The notes under the pieces were generated by a model that ran no database searches, had not been told where the DNA came from, and saw only the letters and a list, made by a program, of their open reading frames with translations. The position numbers and the translations under genes were made by a program. Below, piece by piece: positions 1-11,518 of a stretch of DNA of 64,000 nt (its first letter is position 1; every line of letters starts with the position of its first letter). The stretch is from assembly GCA_003255025.1 (NCBI GenBank), contig QANY01011365.1:124001-188000 (forward strand). The letters are read 5' to 3'. Origin of the DNA: Datisca glomerata. Taxonomy: Eukaryota; Streptophyta; Magnoliopsida; Cucurbitales; Datiscaceae.

Positions 1-759
1 AGACTCTTTTATTGCAGCAGTTATGTAATATAACTCAAAACAAATATAAGAGATAAAAACTCACTAATGTTATTATACTACAGTCCGACGATGAAGGAAA
101 AGATTTAACAAGTTGCTCCTTATCCAAATCTCATAGCATAGTGGATTACTCACCAGAAGGATACTGATAAAATGAAATTGAATAAATTCTTATGATTAGT
201 AACATTAAAGAATTTAACAGATCTTGTAAACAAACAAGCCTGAAACAACTAAAAAATACATCTTAAAGTATACAAATTTAACAACTCAATGAAAAGACAT
301 ACAAGATACCCATATTGTTGTTGCCAGTCTACAATAACATTTAAGCTTCGCACACCAGGCTTATGTCTTTGGATTGAAAAGAACGCAGTAACAAGCTTCT
401 ATTTACCATTCAGAGTATGATCTTTCCAAATTCAGATGTTCTCGTCGCTCAAAAAGTTAAACAAAGCTTAAAGAATTAACTCTTGAATCTTATGTTACGA
501 GTGACGCACATTATGACCAACAAACTGAATCAAATACAGCTGTATAAGAACATTATATGAAGAAGCCAAAAGCAAACTATCATTAAGTTCATTCACAAGG
601 CAGAGCTTAGAAATTCCTTTTTTAGGAAATCATGATTTTCGAAACTGTTGACAAGGGCAGGTTCAACATAATTCCATACTCTAGAGAGAAACACATGACA
701 AAAAGTTAATGAGAGAAAGCAAACCTTACTGAAAAAGGAATCCCTGAAAACACATACAA
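1..759. other. Stretch with no recognisable gene
   Basis: AT-rich sequence with stops in all frames. I recognise no domain, repeat or RNA gene. It may be intron or flank of the coatomer gene relic that follows on the minus strand, but nothing in it proves this. Confidence 0.4.
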
Positions 760-1027
760 AAAAATATATGCATTTTGCTAAACCATTCGACGTGCCTATA
801 ACACAATAAGATTTGCCATTAAAACAAGAAAATCTAGCATACCTGATTCTTAATCCATACAAAAATAACTTTCTTGCAAAAATACTAAGTAAAAGCTAAC
901 TTTTCTCGTTAAACAACTCAACGAATCAATATATAGATTTTGTATTAAGCCACTCAGCATGCCTATAACACAATAAGAACGGCCATTGAAATAAGAAAAT
1001 CTCACATTGTCTGATTCTTTCATTCTC
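760..1027. repeat. Imperfect direct repeat pair, about 95 bp each
   Basis: Bases about 760-858 and 929-1026 are diverged copies of the same unit. Both contain GCCTATAACACAATAAGA followed by a GCCATT(A/G)AAA-type stretch and end in CTGATTCTT. The spacing is about 170 bp. Short minus-strand open frames over the two copies look alike only because the DNA is duplicated, and I do not believe either is coding. Confidence 0.65.
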
Positions 1028-1237
1028 ATCTGCAGCAATTACAATGTGAGAGAAATGTTGTAGCAAGATAGTTCTTGTGCCCGTTTTAAACCTTGTATCA
1101 CAGCTAGCAATAAGGTTGTTATTAAGCTCACTAATAGCTGACAGACAATTTCAAAGGAAAAATGAGTGGTTACTCTGTCTATTTCATTAACTAGAAATGA
1201 GAAGAATGGTTAAGACATAAGATAGAAGAAGCAGAAT

Positions 1238-1367
1238 CTTCACAGTTTGATCATCAGAACCAGTAATTAGATTGGGTATATCACCGTCGGTAAAGTAGTC
1301 AGCACAATTTACTCCCTTCTGATGACCATCCAATGTAAAATTAGGGTCGGGACCCAAGGTTCCATAT
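1238..1367 (-). pseudogene. Coatomer subunit beta-prime (COPI WD40) exon relic
   Basis: The minus strand encodes one WD40 blade of the COPI coat subunit beta-prime, which acts in retrograde Golgi-to-ER vesicle traffic. Visible pieces are PDPNFTLDGHQKGVNC, then DYFTDGD and LITGSDDQTVK, which match the plant family closely. An acceptor AG lies just upstream of the exon (plus positions 1368-1369), and the exon should open with I-W-N-L-G-S. The frame breaks at the S-P junction, where one base seems missing near 1350. After the final lysine codon there is no GT donor. I found no neighbouring exon on either side. This fits a lone, decayed exon of a protein normally about 900 residues long. Identity is firm; status as a relic is a strong inference. 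Confidence 0.75.
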
Positions 1368-1930
1368 CTGCCAAAGAACATATTATGCATGATGACAACA
1401 AGACAACTTATAAAATAAAAACTCCAACAAAGCACATTAAAGATTTTTTTAAAGGAAACTAAGAGTGTTTAACGTGAAAAAGGAGAAAATCCATACTCAA
1501 TAACTAGCAATAATGCTTAACGTGAACATGAATCAAGTGAAATAAAGAACATTAAGCAAAACGAAATGTACCTGGAAAGGATTGTAGAGAGAGAGAGAGA
1601 TTATGATGACTGTGAACTTCTTCTAGTGACGACGAGTTGGTGATTAAGAGTTTGGTGAATGATCGAGACTCTTCCCTAAACGATCAAAACTCTTCCCTTC
1701 ACGTTCATAGGTAGAGGCTAGCCACCTCATTGTTGCGGTTTTGATTTCTCCGTCTGGCTTGAAGATGATGACCTTCTTCTTCGTCGCTCGACTAGGGCTT
1801 GTTAGTTGAAACATAGAGAGAGAGAGACTATATCTTCCAGATCTGAAAATGTGAAAGAAAGAGGGAGAGAGAAACCTTAATCTCCAAGGAGCCACTATCC
1901 CCTTCCAAAATGAAGCAAATGATTAAAAAT
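1368..1930. other. Stretch with no assigned gene; GA microsatellites
   Basis: Short (GA)n runs lie near 1590-1604 and 1814-1829. A minus-strand open frame at 1644-1895 has no recognisable domain and could be leader-like sequence or chance. No further coatomer exon is visible upstream of the one at 1238-1367. Confidence 0.4.
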
Positions 1931-1979
1931 TCAGGAATAGGGTTAAAAGGCATGGCATTTTTGTACATACAGAAAATTT

Positions 1980-2195
1980 ATAAGTAATATGTCAATAAAA
2001 AAATCATTAGCGACATAGCTGTCATCTTACTAAAAAAATGTCAATAAGCAAATCACTGTCATAATAGGTGAATGATCGATAACAGTTTATTAAATAACTG
2101 TCATCTTATTTCAAAAAGTTAAAAATCTTCCACCACCGCCTCTTTTCTTTGACGGAATTTATATAGCTGTCATTGTAGTATATATGTGGGTGTCA
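1980..2195. repeat. Cluster of CTGTCAT motifs, possible transposon subterminal sequence
   Basis: The motif (A/C)CTGTCAT or GCTGTCAT occurs at least four times in about 200 bp (near 2008, 2067, 2095 and 2166), in the same orientation and separated by AT-rich spacers. Repeated short motifs near an element end are typical of CACTA subterminal regions. I see no CACTA terminus here, so the class is not settled. Confidence 0.35.
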
Positions 2196-2240
2196 TTTAA
2201 GTCCAAAATTGTAGTACTATTATTATTGAGATAAAAAACT

Positions 2241-2800
2241 ATGCTAAAAAGCCATTTTGATATGAAAAATCTTGGTGAGGCTAATGTTATTTTAGGAATC
2301 AAAATTAGAAGAACATATGGTGACATATTTCTTGTTCAGTCACAGTATGTTGGGGAAATTTTGAGAAAATATAATTATGTTGACTACAAACAATTGAGTA
2401 CACATTTTGATTGTAAAGTTCACTTATTTCCTGTTAAAAGAGATAATGATGTGGTTATCAAAAGGAGTCTACTAGCTTATTTGGCAATTTCTGTTTTGCA
2501 ACTGATTGTATCAGACCTGGCGTTGCTAAGTAGGGATATTCAATAGACTTACAAGTAAGCTAGGAAGAGAACATTGGCATGCTATTGAGCCAGTAATGAA
2601 ATATTTAACCTAGAAAGAAAAATTATGGCTTTTATAAAAAGTATATCTCGTTGGTATTACGGTTATAGTGGTGCCGACTGCTATACTTTGTTAGCTGATT
2701 CTCTATTCACCACTAGTTATATTTTTACTATTTGTTGGAAATCTAAAACATAACTATAATTGCTACTCAACAATGGAAGCCGAGCTTACCACCTATTTTA
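2241..2800 (+). pseudogene. Ty1/copia reverse transcriptase and RNase H fragment
   Basis: The first 60 codons match the C-terminal part of copia reverse transcriptase: HFDMKNLGEANVILGIKIRR followed by the SQYVGEILRKYNY region. The frame then decays, but it is still readable as the segment leading to RNase H: EHWHAIE near 2570-2590 and a degenerate (G)YSGADC...LLADSL piece near 2660-2700, which is GYSDADW in intact relatives. The catalytic palm motif (Y-V-D-D) would lie upstream and is absent, so this is a 5'-truncated relic. Stops and frameshifts make it non-functional. Confidence 0.8.
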
Positions 2801-2966
2801 ATTAATTATGACAACACTCTTTCTATCAGTAGTGTGAATAACTGTTATAACAGTAAATCCAGACCTATTAGAAATGAGATATTATTTGAGTAATGACATC
2901 ATTAATGTGAATTATGATCTCTAATTGCTAAGCTGGGTATCCTCATATAGAACTGGGTATCCTCAT

Positions 2967-3590
2967 AATGTACTTCAATTGACACCCAATACATGTTTGG
3001 GATAAAAATTTGGAGTGTGTTATGGTCATTTTAGGTGCATCTAGTTTCATACGGAGTAAAAAATATCCAAGGCCCAAATGAGATGAATTTGGCTAAACTT
3101 TAATCTTTTAGGCATCGTGTTTACTTAAACTTACTTTTGCCATCCAATACACGTTTGAGTTAAGAATTTGAAGTGTTGTGATAGTTTTAGGTGCTTCTAG
3201 TGCCAAACGGAGTAAAAAATATGCGATATGGTGTGTTTAGGCCAAAATGAGATGAACTTGGCTAAACTTGAATCTTTTGGGCATAACATGTACTTGAACT
3301 GACTTTTGACACCCAATACACATTTGGGATAATTGGAGTGGTGTGGTCATTTTAGGTGTTTCTAGTTCTATACAGAGTCAAAATGACCCATGAGATGTCT
3401 TTAGGCCCAAATGAGATGAATTGGCTAAACTTGGATCTTTTGAGCATAATACGTACTCTGACTTTTGACACTCAATACAAGTTTAGGATAAGAGTTTAGA
3501 GTGTTGTGATCATTTTAGATGCTTCTAATGTCATACAGAGTCAAGAAGACCTAATGAGACGTGTTTAAGCCCAAATGAGATGGATTTGGC
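2967..3590. repeat. Four-copy tandem repeat, unit about 140-170 bp
   Basis: Copies start near 2967, 3117, 3287 and 3450. Each has the same order of landmarks: ACTTTTGACACCCAATACA, then TTTGGGATAA, GGTCATTTTAGGTG, TTCTAGT, ATACGGAGT, GGCCCAAATGAGATGAA and TTGGCTAAACTT. Divergence between copies is clear but moderate, and unit length varies by small indels. The array follows the copia relic at 2241-2800, so it may have grown inside that element or been inserted into it. Confidence 0.8.
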
Positions 3591-4067
3591 AGTTTATAAT
3601 GGGAAAAATGAATCATAAGGTGGCCTTAAGAAGTGAATTTATCAACCATATGCTGTAAGTGAATTTATCCTGTAACAATTAAGGGCTGCGTTTTAAAACT
3701 CTTATTAAAATATATAGCTCGTTTGAGTAGGGTAATATTGTTACAGGAACACCTTCAATGATTTTACCTATGTGAGCATGAGAGTGAGGCTGTTCTCTAA
3801 CATGCTCATGAAAAATTGAGATCATAACATGGTCGTAACGTGCTAGCTAATAAAGCTCATTTTGAATACTTTGTCATTATTATAATTATGTGTGAGCAAT
3901 AATTCTTTATTTCCCTTATAAAGTTATAGTTTAAGTCTGAGATTATTATTACCTCTAGAATAGAGATTCATGTCTTTCTAATAGAGTTTCAATGCAGAGT
4001 CACGCCTTAATTATGCATAATAGTCTTTCTTTGGCCAACCAAATATTTTTTTTTTGTTTTTTTAGTA
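3591..4067. other. Stretch with no recognisable gene
   Basis: AT-rich, no open frame of note. It probably belongs to the 3' untranslated part of the copia relic, because a polypurine-like tract follows it, but no motif proves this. Confidence 0.3.
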
Positions 4068-4073
4068 TTAAAA

Positions 4074-4500
4074 CAAGTTGGGGATTGTTGTAACATTTCT
4101 TTTTAAGTTATTTTTACAACATTCATGGAGAATGAGGAGTAAAGAGAAGGAAACTCTTTGGAAATTGAATAATCTTGAAAGACAATTGGAGGAAATTCTT
4201 AAGAATTGAAAGGAGGTGAATAGATGTCTAAGTTACAGGAATTAATTTTTGAGGTTATTTGATTTTATTTTATTGATACACATTGTGTCTTTTATTATAT
4301 TTATGTGTGTATTTTACTTATTTATTTTTAAGAGACTTCTAGCTACCTACTTCCTAAGTTTCATTTCTCCAATACACCTCATCCTATATTACATATTTCT
4401 CTTCCAGTTTTCTTTTGAGAGTTTTTTTTAATCAAAGAGATTTGTTATTTTTGTAGAGTTTTGAGTTCAATCATTGTGTGATTTGATGTGAGCTATACAA
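4074..4500 (+). mobile_element. Possible polypurine tract and 3' LTR start of the copia relic
   Basis: AAGTTGGGGATTG at 4074-4086 looks like the polypurine tract that precedes many copia 3' LTRs, and it runs straight into TGTTGTAACA, an LTR-like TG start. It lies downstream of, and on the same strand as, the RT/RNase H relic. I could not find a matching CA end, a second LTR or a target-site duplication, so the right boundary given is nominal. Confidence 0.4.
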
Positions 4501-5190
4501 TATTTCAATCGGATTATTATATCTTAGAGGTGATAAGTCAAGAGAAGTCTGATGTCTTGATTATTGAGATTATCAAACCGCATAGCACATGAACAATCAA
4601 AATGAAATATATCGTCAGATAATGTCAGTATGATAACAATTACATAATTCATCTTCTGATTCTCTTCTAGCATGACCTAATAATAGTTATTGACTTAATT
4701 ATTTTCATAATTTGATAAGAATTTGATTACCTTAATTATTTTCAAGAAGGTTCGAGGAATTTTTATGACAAAATTTTTTTTCAAGTAGCTATGTATTAAA
4801 AAAAGAAAATTCATAGTTCATTTTTATTTCACTGAAACAATTTTACTCCATAACTTTTCTTTGACGAATATGTTTACAATAACACAAACAGTTGAGTAGA
4901 AAATACACACATGTTTATGATATCAGAATTAATCTTAGAAATATCATAAGCTAATGCAAATGAATGGAAATGTAAGTAGAAACAACTCATAAGAAATTTA
5001 TTTAAATTACATGTATTTCAACAAAAAAAGACTATATTTGTTATCCTCCACCTACAATATCAACAAATATGGTCGATAAAAACTCTAGGGAACAATGAAT
5101 CACTTGACAGGCATAAAAAAACTTAAACTACAAACAGTGAGTACCAAGAGTTCAAACCCAAAGATACCCATAATAAATACCAAAAGTTCA
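4501..5190. other. Stretch with no recognisable gene
   Basis: AT-rich DNA without a domain, terminal repeat or RNA gene that I can recognise. It ends near the breakpoint of the gypsy element that follows. Confidence 0.4.
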
Positions 5191-5939
5191 AACTCCACGA
5201 TAGTTCATTGATCAATAATACCCAAACACTTGAGAGGATGATCATACATACTAACCCAACATAACTCTCTATTGAGCATAAAGAAATGAGGAATCCGCTT
5301 CTTAATAATGGAGTCATCTGCTGTGCTTGGTGGGAGAGTACCATCGTTCAAATACAAGATGTAAGGTTGTCGTCAATCCGTCGTAACTTCCACAAGATGA
5401 ACTTCTTTAGGATCAGGGATCAATTGACACTTAAGACAATTCTTTTGCATAGTCGTGGCCTCCGCGGTCATGTTTGGCCAATAGAAACCCATCCTTTAGA
5501 GACGTCGGTGTAGGAGTGGCCCTTCCCTGACACAATAGTCTACATGTAGACGCATGATGTGGTTGTGGCCTTCATCCAAACTCACGCATCGTGAAAGTAT
5601 TCCATCAGCCCCTCTATAGAAGAGAACTCTACTCAAATTAACAAAGTTCTTCAACTTCTTATTCATAGCAGCTTCCCCTTGAGATAACTGTGCTTTGATC
5701 TTGCTTCTCCAATCTTGGGATGGTGGCTCAGTGTTGCCCTCAGCTACGGCGTTCATGGCTTTAACAACGACTTCAACCACTGGAATAGGGTTGGTGAGAG
5801 GGAGTTTGGTGGCCAGAGTTTCCAGGGCATCAACATGGTGATTATTAGATCTAGAGGTGTGTTCAAAAATAACATCATCAAATGTGGCAACAAGCTTTGG
5901 AACCTCATAACGGTATTGTGCGAGAGCAGGTTCCTTCAT
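5130..5939 (-). pseudogene. Gypsy pol: RNase H tail and truncated integrase N-terminus
   Basis: The frame at 5939-5496 contains the RNase H tail (TSRSNNHHVDALETLA; relatives have PRSxNxxADALA) and then the H2C2 zinc-binding start of integrase, with paired His in the VSLDEGHNHIMRLHVD stretch. After a stop the sequence continues as a FYWPNM stretch and a CLKCQ knuckle near 5450-5400. The DDE catalytic core that should follow is absent, so the relic cannot integrate. The junction with unrelated DNA is near 5200. Confidence 0.7.
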
Positions 5940-5968
5940 GGTAAAATCTTCTCTAACTTAGTTGATGA

Positions 5969-6439
5969 TCAAGTTGAAGTCCCCTTTGACCTTGATGGTG
6001 ATGACACCCTTATCCTTTGCATATCGAAATCCAATATAAGAGCTTCATACTCCGCTTCGTTGTTTGTGCATGGGAATGTCAATTTGTATGCCATTGAATA
6101 AATGTTTCCCAAAAGATCCTCCAAGACAAGTCCTGCTCCATCGCTAGAGTGGGTCGATGACTCGTCGAATGTCAGAGCCCATGACAGACCCTCACAACTA
6201 TTGATTTCATGTAGGTCTCCAAGTATGGTCTCGTCTAGGGGTTCCGGTTCACCATTCAGAAATTGGGCCAGCAAATCAGCCAACGCTTGACTCATTTGAG
6301 CCTTCAGGGTGAGGGGCGTAATGTCAAACTCACTCAGCAACATTGTCCATCGGGTCAGTCTCCCATTCAATGCAGGCCTGGTTAAGAGAAAATGAATAGG
6401 ATTGGACTTAGTCATTAAATGAACTTGATTTGCCAACAT
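5969..6439 (-). pseudogene. Gypsy pol: RT-RH connection and RNase H
   Basis: The connection part (LTRPALNGRLTRWTMLLSEF) is followed by RNase H, which starts WALTFDESST and has the NNEAEYEALI motif with its catalytic Glu. The first catalytic Asp (in FDESS; relatives usually have FDGSS) is kept. RNase H removes the RNA strand of the replication intermediate. It is separated from the RT frame upstream by stops, so it is not expressible as a polyprotein. Confidence 0.8.
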
Positions 6440-6538
6440 ATAGTATCAGAATTTTTGCGTGGCAAATACAAGAGCCAGACAATGCTTTTCATAAAGTGTA
6501 TATCTAAGCTCAACATCTCTTAGGACCATACTCAAATA

Positions 6539-7627
6539 TTACATCGGGCGCTCTGCCCCCTCCCTTTTTTGTGCCAACAAGGCTCCAATGGACTTGGAGG
6601 TTGAGGTGATGTAAAACAGCAATGGTAGGTCACTACGCGGTGGCACCATGGTGGCCGGTGCGAGGAGCACATCCTTTATGGCATCATACTTCTGTTGGTG
6701 CTCTTGTGTCCATGAAAAGATGTGATCTCCCTTCAAGAGTGGTTGTATATCACTGATGAACTCGGCTAGGGCGGGTATGAATTGGCAGACGTAGGATACT
6801 TTCCCCAAGAACGCCTTTAACTCTTTCACGGATCGTGGTAAGGGCATGTCCCTGATAGCCTTTACCTTGGATTGATCAATGTCTATACCCCGCTTGTGTA
6901 CACAAAAGACTAAGAAATTCCCCCATGAAACACTGAAAACGCACTTCAACAGATTCATTTTAAGCTTGTACGCCCTGCACCGTTCAAAGACACTCCCCAA
7001 ATGCTTCAAATGTGAATCCACACTCTTGGACTTAACTACCAGATAATCCACATAGTCTTCAACATAATCGTGGATCATGTCATGGAAAATTGCTGTCATG
7101 GCCCGTTGGTAAGTAGCCATCGCATTCTTTAGTCAGGAAGGCATTACCACATAGTGAAAGTTTCCAAAGGGTGTCCTGAAGGTAGTCTTCTCATCATCTC
7201 CGATTGCCATCCTGATTTGATTGTATCCACTGAACCCATCCATGAAAGAGAACATTTCATGTTCTATTGTAGCATCGACCAAGGTGTCTACATTAGGCAG
7301 ACGGAAGTCATCTTTGGAGCATGCCTTGTTCAAGTCTCTAAAATCCACGCAACAATGGATTTGACCATTTTTCTTTTTTATCGAAATGATGTTTGCTAAC
7401 CATGTGGGGTGTTTGAGAGGCTTGATAAATACTGCCTCTATGAGCTTTGAAATTTCATACTTGATTTGGAGTTCCTCCTCGGGGCGAAAATGGTGAGGGT
7501 GTTGCTTGACAGGGGTGCATTGTTCGGAGACCCCTAGCTTATGCGTCACTAAGGTAGAATCCAATCCTAACATCTCAGAGTACAACCACGCAAAGACATC
7601 CTCAAACTCACCCAAAATCTTTATCAA
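6539..7627 (-). pseudogene. Gypsy pol: reverse transcriptase
   Basis: Two adjoining frames (7627-7133 and 7120-6539) cover reverse transcriptase. The first has NGQIHCCVDFRDLNKAC and FMDGFSGYNQIRM, the fingers/palm motifs. The second begins after a stop and carries the catalytic box as YVDYLVVKS, where intact relatives read YVDD; the second catalytic Asp is thus Tyr. It continues with the thumb and connection (AFLGKVSYVCQFIPALAEF). The internal stop and the lost Asp make it inactive. Confidence 0.88.
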
Positions 7628-7882
7628 GTTATTTCTTTATTTACTCTCCAAGTCCTTTGCTAGGAACACCGACCTATTTGTGCTCCTCTCCCCAATATGG
7701 ACTTCCTCCAGCCCCTCATGCAGTGGTGATGGGTTGGTAGGTAGATGTACGTTTGGTGGTTCGCAATTCATCACGTGGATCCCTTGCATAAGTCCTTATG
7801 TCTTAGTGAATGTCGCCATCATTATATCCTCATCTTCTTCAGCAATAGGGGGATCATGTTGTACACTTGACCCCATGCACCA

Positions 7883-8959
7883 TCATAAGCGGTATGCCCT
7901 CTTTAAGTTTGGCAAAGTCACACGGGTTACCAACTCGTTCCCCGATGTAAGTGCTTCCTTTCCTTTCGCAAGCTCCCACCTCAGCAAAAGGGTGGCGATC
8001 ATCCTTCTAGGCATGGCAGCACTTGCCGTTGCAAGTTCATCAAAGAGCGTCACCTCTATCAAGTGAACCTCAGTCTCATCTAATGGTGCTTTGGTAGTCG
8101 CCACCATGATGTTCTTACCACGCCATCGCGATTTCAGGCACCGATGCAAGGTTGATGGGACACATTCATGATCGTGAATCCATGGCCTCCCTAAAAATAC
8201 GTGGTAGACCGTATTGTACTCGATCACATGGAAATAATTGGTGGTTCTTATTGATACAATTTGTAACTTCACATTGACATAACCTATCGTCCTCACACTT
8301 ACTGATGAGAAACCAGTCACAACTATTGATTTTCTCACTGCCTTGAAGGTAGCATAGGACATGAAATTCACTCCCGATCCAGTGTCCAATAAGGCACGCC
8401 TTACTTGCATTCCATTGACCGTTGCCTCCACATAGAGGGGGCGATTGTGTCCCATCCTCTTAACATGTCGGTCGACATTAGTGAATGCGATGGCACTCTC
8501 CTCGTTCCACATCATCTTGCTCAAAGGCGGCTGTGCAAAGCAACAATTCATTTGAGCATAATTTTGCTGAGCGACATCTATTAACGTTTTGGAGACTTGA
8601 CGTCGTGCAATATCATCCAAACCAAGCGTATCAAAAAAGTTTTTACAAGTCCTTGTGTTCAAGATTTTATCTTTGAAAGCGTTGTCTCTCCCTATGGTTG
8701 CTTCCTCCACTATGCTAACACATGAGGTAGATTCTGTTGTGTCGGCGCTAATCATATTGACATTGGCATGGTAAGGAAAAGGGAGTGGGTCCATGGGTCT
8801 GACACCTTCTGTAATGATCTCACCCTTCTTCAACTTCTCATCAAAGAATCTTCTAGGAAATTTACACTCTTGGGTGGGGTGTGATGTAGTGCAGTGATAT
8901 CTGCAAAAGTTTGGAGAACTCATTTCCTCCCTCATAGGTAGTACGGTGACCCAAGGCAA
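7883..8959 (-). pseudogene. Gypsy gag end and aspartic protease
   Basis: The N-terminal end holds a zinc-knuckle-like FCRYHCTTSHPTQEC stretch followed by FFDEKLKKGEI, as in the gag/pol junction of many plant gypsy elements. The protease site is RALLDTGSGVNFM, with the DTG triad intact, and the HVIEYNTVYHVFLGRPWIHD part follows the flap region. About 358 codons are open, the longest open frame in this element. Stops before and after separate it from gag and RT. Confidence 0.82.
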
Positions 8960-9094
8960 GGTGATCTCTTTATCCTTAATCTAAACATCCACTAGTGCTT
9001 CCACCTTATCCATGGTGCAAGGAAAAGACGGCTGGTCATTCCTCTCATCTCTGCCTCTCTTACGACTGTGCCCCTGTGGTTGTACAGCCGCTAT

Positions 9095-10271
9095 TTAAGG
9101 ATGGTAGCGTGACGTGGTGGGTCTCCAAGGGTGGTCAGGACGGTCATTCCTCTCTAGTTGTCGTGGCCTACGTACTGAAGTGCTTGTCCTTTTGGATGCT
9201 TCCATCAAGCGAGCAAAGGTGACAATCCCCAAATTCTCAAGGTATACCTTATTATCACCCAACATCCCTCTGATGCACATCTTCACAAGAGCTTCCTCCG
9301 TGTAACCCTCTTGGAATCCATGGCCTTCTCCTTGAACTGTTGAACGTATGACACAAGGTCGTCATTGATCTTTTTCCTTTCCAGATCTCGTATGCTAGTC
9401 TTCTCCTCTATGATAAAGAACTTCGCCAAGAAGGTTGATACCATTAGCGTCCACGTCAAGATCGATTCGGGTGCCAAGCTCGCGTACCAAGTGTAAGCGC
9501 GCTCCATCAAGGACTTGAAGAACTCCCTCAAACGCATGAACTCATCATAGCCATAGGGTCCCATATCATCAATGAAATGTATCACATGTTCTTTGGCACA
9601 CCCATTCCGACAGTTATACTTTCAAAACTTTGGATGAACATAATCTGTTGGGTATGGTCTCAAGGTTGTGTCAGCCATATATGGTGGCCTGAAGTCGACA
9701 ACAAACTCATTCAACAATGCTCTTGGAGTACCATTTGGAGGGCTTCATGGGTAATGAAATGACTACTTCCAACAAGGATGTTTGCGCTTGGAGTGAGGTT
9801 GATCTGAGCTATTGTAGTAGTCGAGCTAGCGAAGTTTTCAAGAGGTGTTGGTGTAACATTGACTTGTGCAAGATCTTGAGTGTTGGCTTGAACATTCGGT
9901 TGAACATGGTTGTGGGTGAATGCTTGTAACGGAACACCTACAGTGGCGGATGGTTGGACGCCCGTGAGAAAGTTCAATGGCGCGCCTATGGCGGAGGTTA
10001 GTTGTTCTCCCATGATGAAGGCTGGTTGCGCGCTCATGGTGGAGGTTGCTTGTACGCCCATGGTGGAGGTTGGTTTCACGCACATGGTGGATGTTGGTTG
10101 CGCACCCATGATGGAGGTGGTCGGTTGCGCGCCTATGATGGAAGTGGTCAGTGGAGCACCTATGATGGAGGTTGGCGGTGGGTGTTGTGGTGCAGCGGCA
10201 CTGGAACAACACATGAGAACGTCAGGGAGGTGCAGCAGTGGTCTAGTCCTAGCTCGTGACTGGAACAACAC
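9095..10271 (-). pseudogene. Gypsy gag (retrotransposon capsid-like)
   Basis: Three minus frames cover gag. 10271-9711 is the low-complexity N-terminal part. 9585-9283 is the capsid core, with FFKSLMERAYTWYASL, then TWTLMVSTFLAKFF and the LVSYVQQFKEKAMDS motif typical of retrotransposon gag. 9286-9095 is its continuation in a shifted frame. Gag packages element RNA in cytoplasmic particles. Stops near 9600-9710 and the frameshift at 9285 break it. Confidence 0.8.
9979..10175 (-). repeat. Minisatellite inside gag, unit about 30 bp
   Basis: Six to seven units of about 30 bp with plus-strand core CCCATGGTGGAGGTTGG. Because the unit is a multiple of three, the minus-strand frame stays open and encodes ten-residue repeats of the type TTSIMGAQP or TSTMGVQA. 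The repeat lies N-terminal to the capsid core of the gypsy element. Confidence 0.8.
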
Positions 10272-11250
10272 TTAAGAACGTCGGGAGGTGAAGGAGGAGT
10301 ACTCTAGACACTCAAAGGTGGTGACAAATGTTTGCTCTCTCTCTAGAAGTGAGAGTTTCTCACTCTAGAAATGAGAGCTTCTCTCTCTAAAGTGGGAGCT
10401 TATCTCTCTAAATTTCCAATCCTCTCAAATGAATGAGGAGTCCTCATTTTATAGGTGAACAAAAAGAGGAGGACCGTTACAACTAATCCTTTGATTAGTT
10501 GCAAACCCGCCAATCAAATCGCGCCACCTAAACTGACAGATTATGCTTAGGTGAGTAAGAGGAGGATTACACATGAGCCAATTGGGTGGCGCCACGTGGG
10601 TCTTTGTGTGATGACCATGATCTAAGGAGAACACGCCTAGTCGGTGAGGCGCGACGACAATGTTCACCCAACGTCTCCTCTACAAAGGTTCTCTCAAACC
10701 AAACCCCTCTCCAAGGTGGGAAGGTAGCACACCCTCAATGTCTAGAGTGGTCGTACCGAGGAGGTATGTCCCTCGTCCAGTACAACTTAGCCTCGCCCCT
10801 AATTCTGCCAATCCATAGCCTCTCGAATGTTTTCAAGCAACCATACGTCCACCCAAGTCTTTGTCATTTGACTTGGTGGTTTGTGATGTGATGACTCGTT
10901 GTAATAGTGTAGCGGTGTGTTTACAAGTTGCATTACGGAGGGTGATCGATGCACCTCCATGGAACACCCATGAGGATGACATCAATGGTGCTACCATGGG
11001 TTGACATCAATGATGTTATTGTAGGGGTGACACCTCCTGGTGTTGCCATGGGGACGACTCCCATAGCTACCTCAATGGTGGTACCTCAAAGGGTCCACCT
11101 CGGTGGCGGTAACTCAAAGGGTGCACCTGGGTGGCGGCACCCCAAGAGTTGCGTTTTACGGGTAGTCAACATTGAGGTCGTCAACCCTAATGTACAGATA
11201 GTTTCCCCTATTCTACGGGCCTTCAGACTTTTAGAGCTGCCAAGTTGAGA
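10272..11250 (-). promoter_or_regulatory. Probable 5' LTR/leader of the gypsy relic
   Basis: Upstream of gag on the minus strand lies a TATA-like CCTATAAAATGAGGA (plus positions about 10445-10458), a usual LTR U3/R landmark. Short repeats of CTCTAGAA(G/A)TGAGAG follow at 10340-10410. At 10940-11140 GGTGG- and ACCTC-rich short repeats are seen. I found no clear TG..CA pair or primer binding site, so the right edge near 11250 is only where resemblance to intron-like DNA begins. Confidence 0.45.
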
Positions 11251-11518
11251 TTAGTTTGTTTACGACTTTCAGAGCCCAAGCTCAGGAAGTATATGTCTCA
11301 ATTATTCCTTGTTTCCATGGTTAGTCAGGAAGGTTCATTTTTGGGTAGATTAACTTGAGTTAATCTATAGTAGTACCTTATTTTGATGGACTATGGTTGT
11401 TATTTATTGTTGCTATAATCGACAACCACGTGAAGAATATAATTGCTAGGTAGAAGAGTCAGAAGAAGACTTTTGGTTTTGGTGGGTGACACCGTTGCTT
11501 TTTATATTTACTTTTTAG

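Larger units (their letters stand above)
5200..11250 (-). mobile_element. Degenerate Ty3/gypsy retrotransposon, minus strand
   Basis: On the minus strand the order is a leader with an LTR-like TATA region (11250-10272), gag (10271-9095), CCHC knuckle and protease (8959-7883), reverse transcriptase (7627-6539), RNase H (6439-5969), and a linker with the integrase zinc-binding start (5939-5130). This is the normal gypsy order. The integrase core and 3' LTR are missing, so the element is truncated at its 3' end near 5200. All modules are separated by stops or frameshifts. Outer boundaries are approximate because I found no LTR pair or target-site duplication. Confidence 0.8.

Noticed and set aside
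1644..1895. 83-codon minus-strand open frame
   Set aside because: No domain, GA repeats inside, and no splice or start evidence tying it to the coatomer exon.
10002..10259. Plus-strand open frames across the gag minisatellite, rich in Gly, His and Cys
   Set aside because: Shadow of the minus-strand gag repeat; the gypsy order and motifs are on the minus strand.
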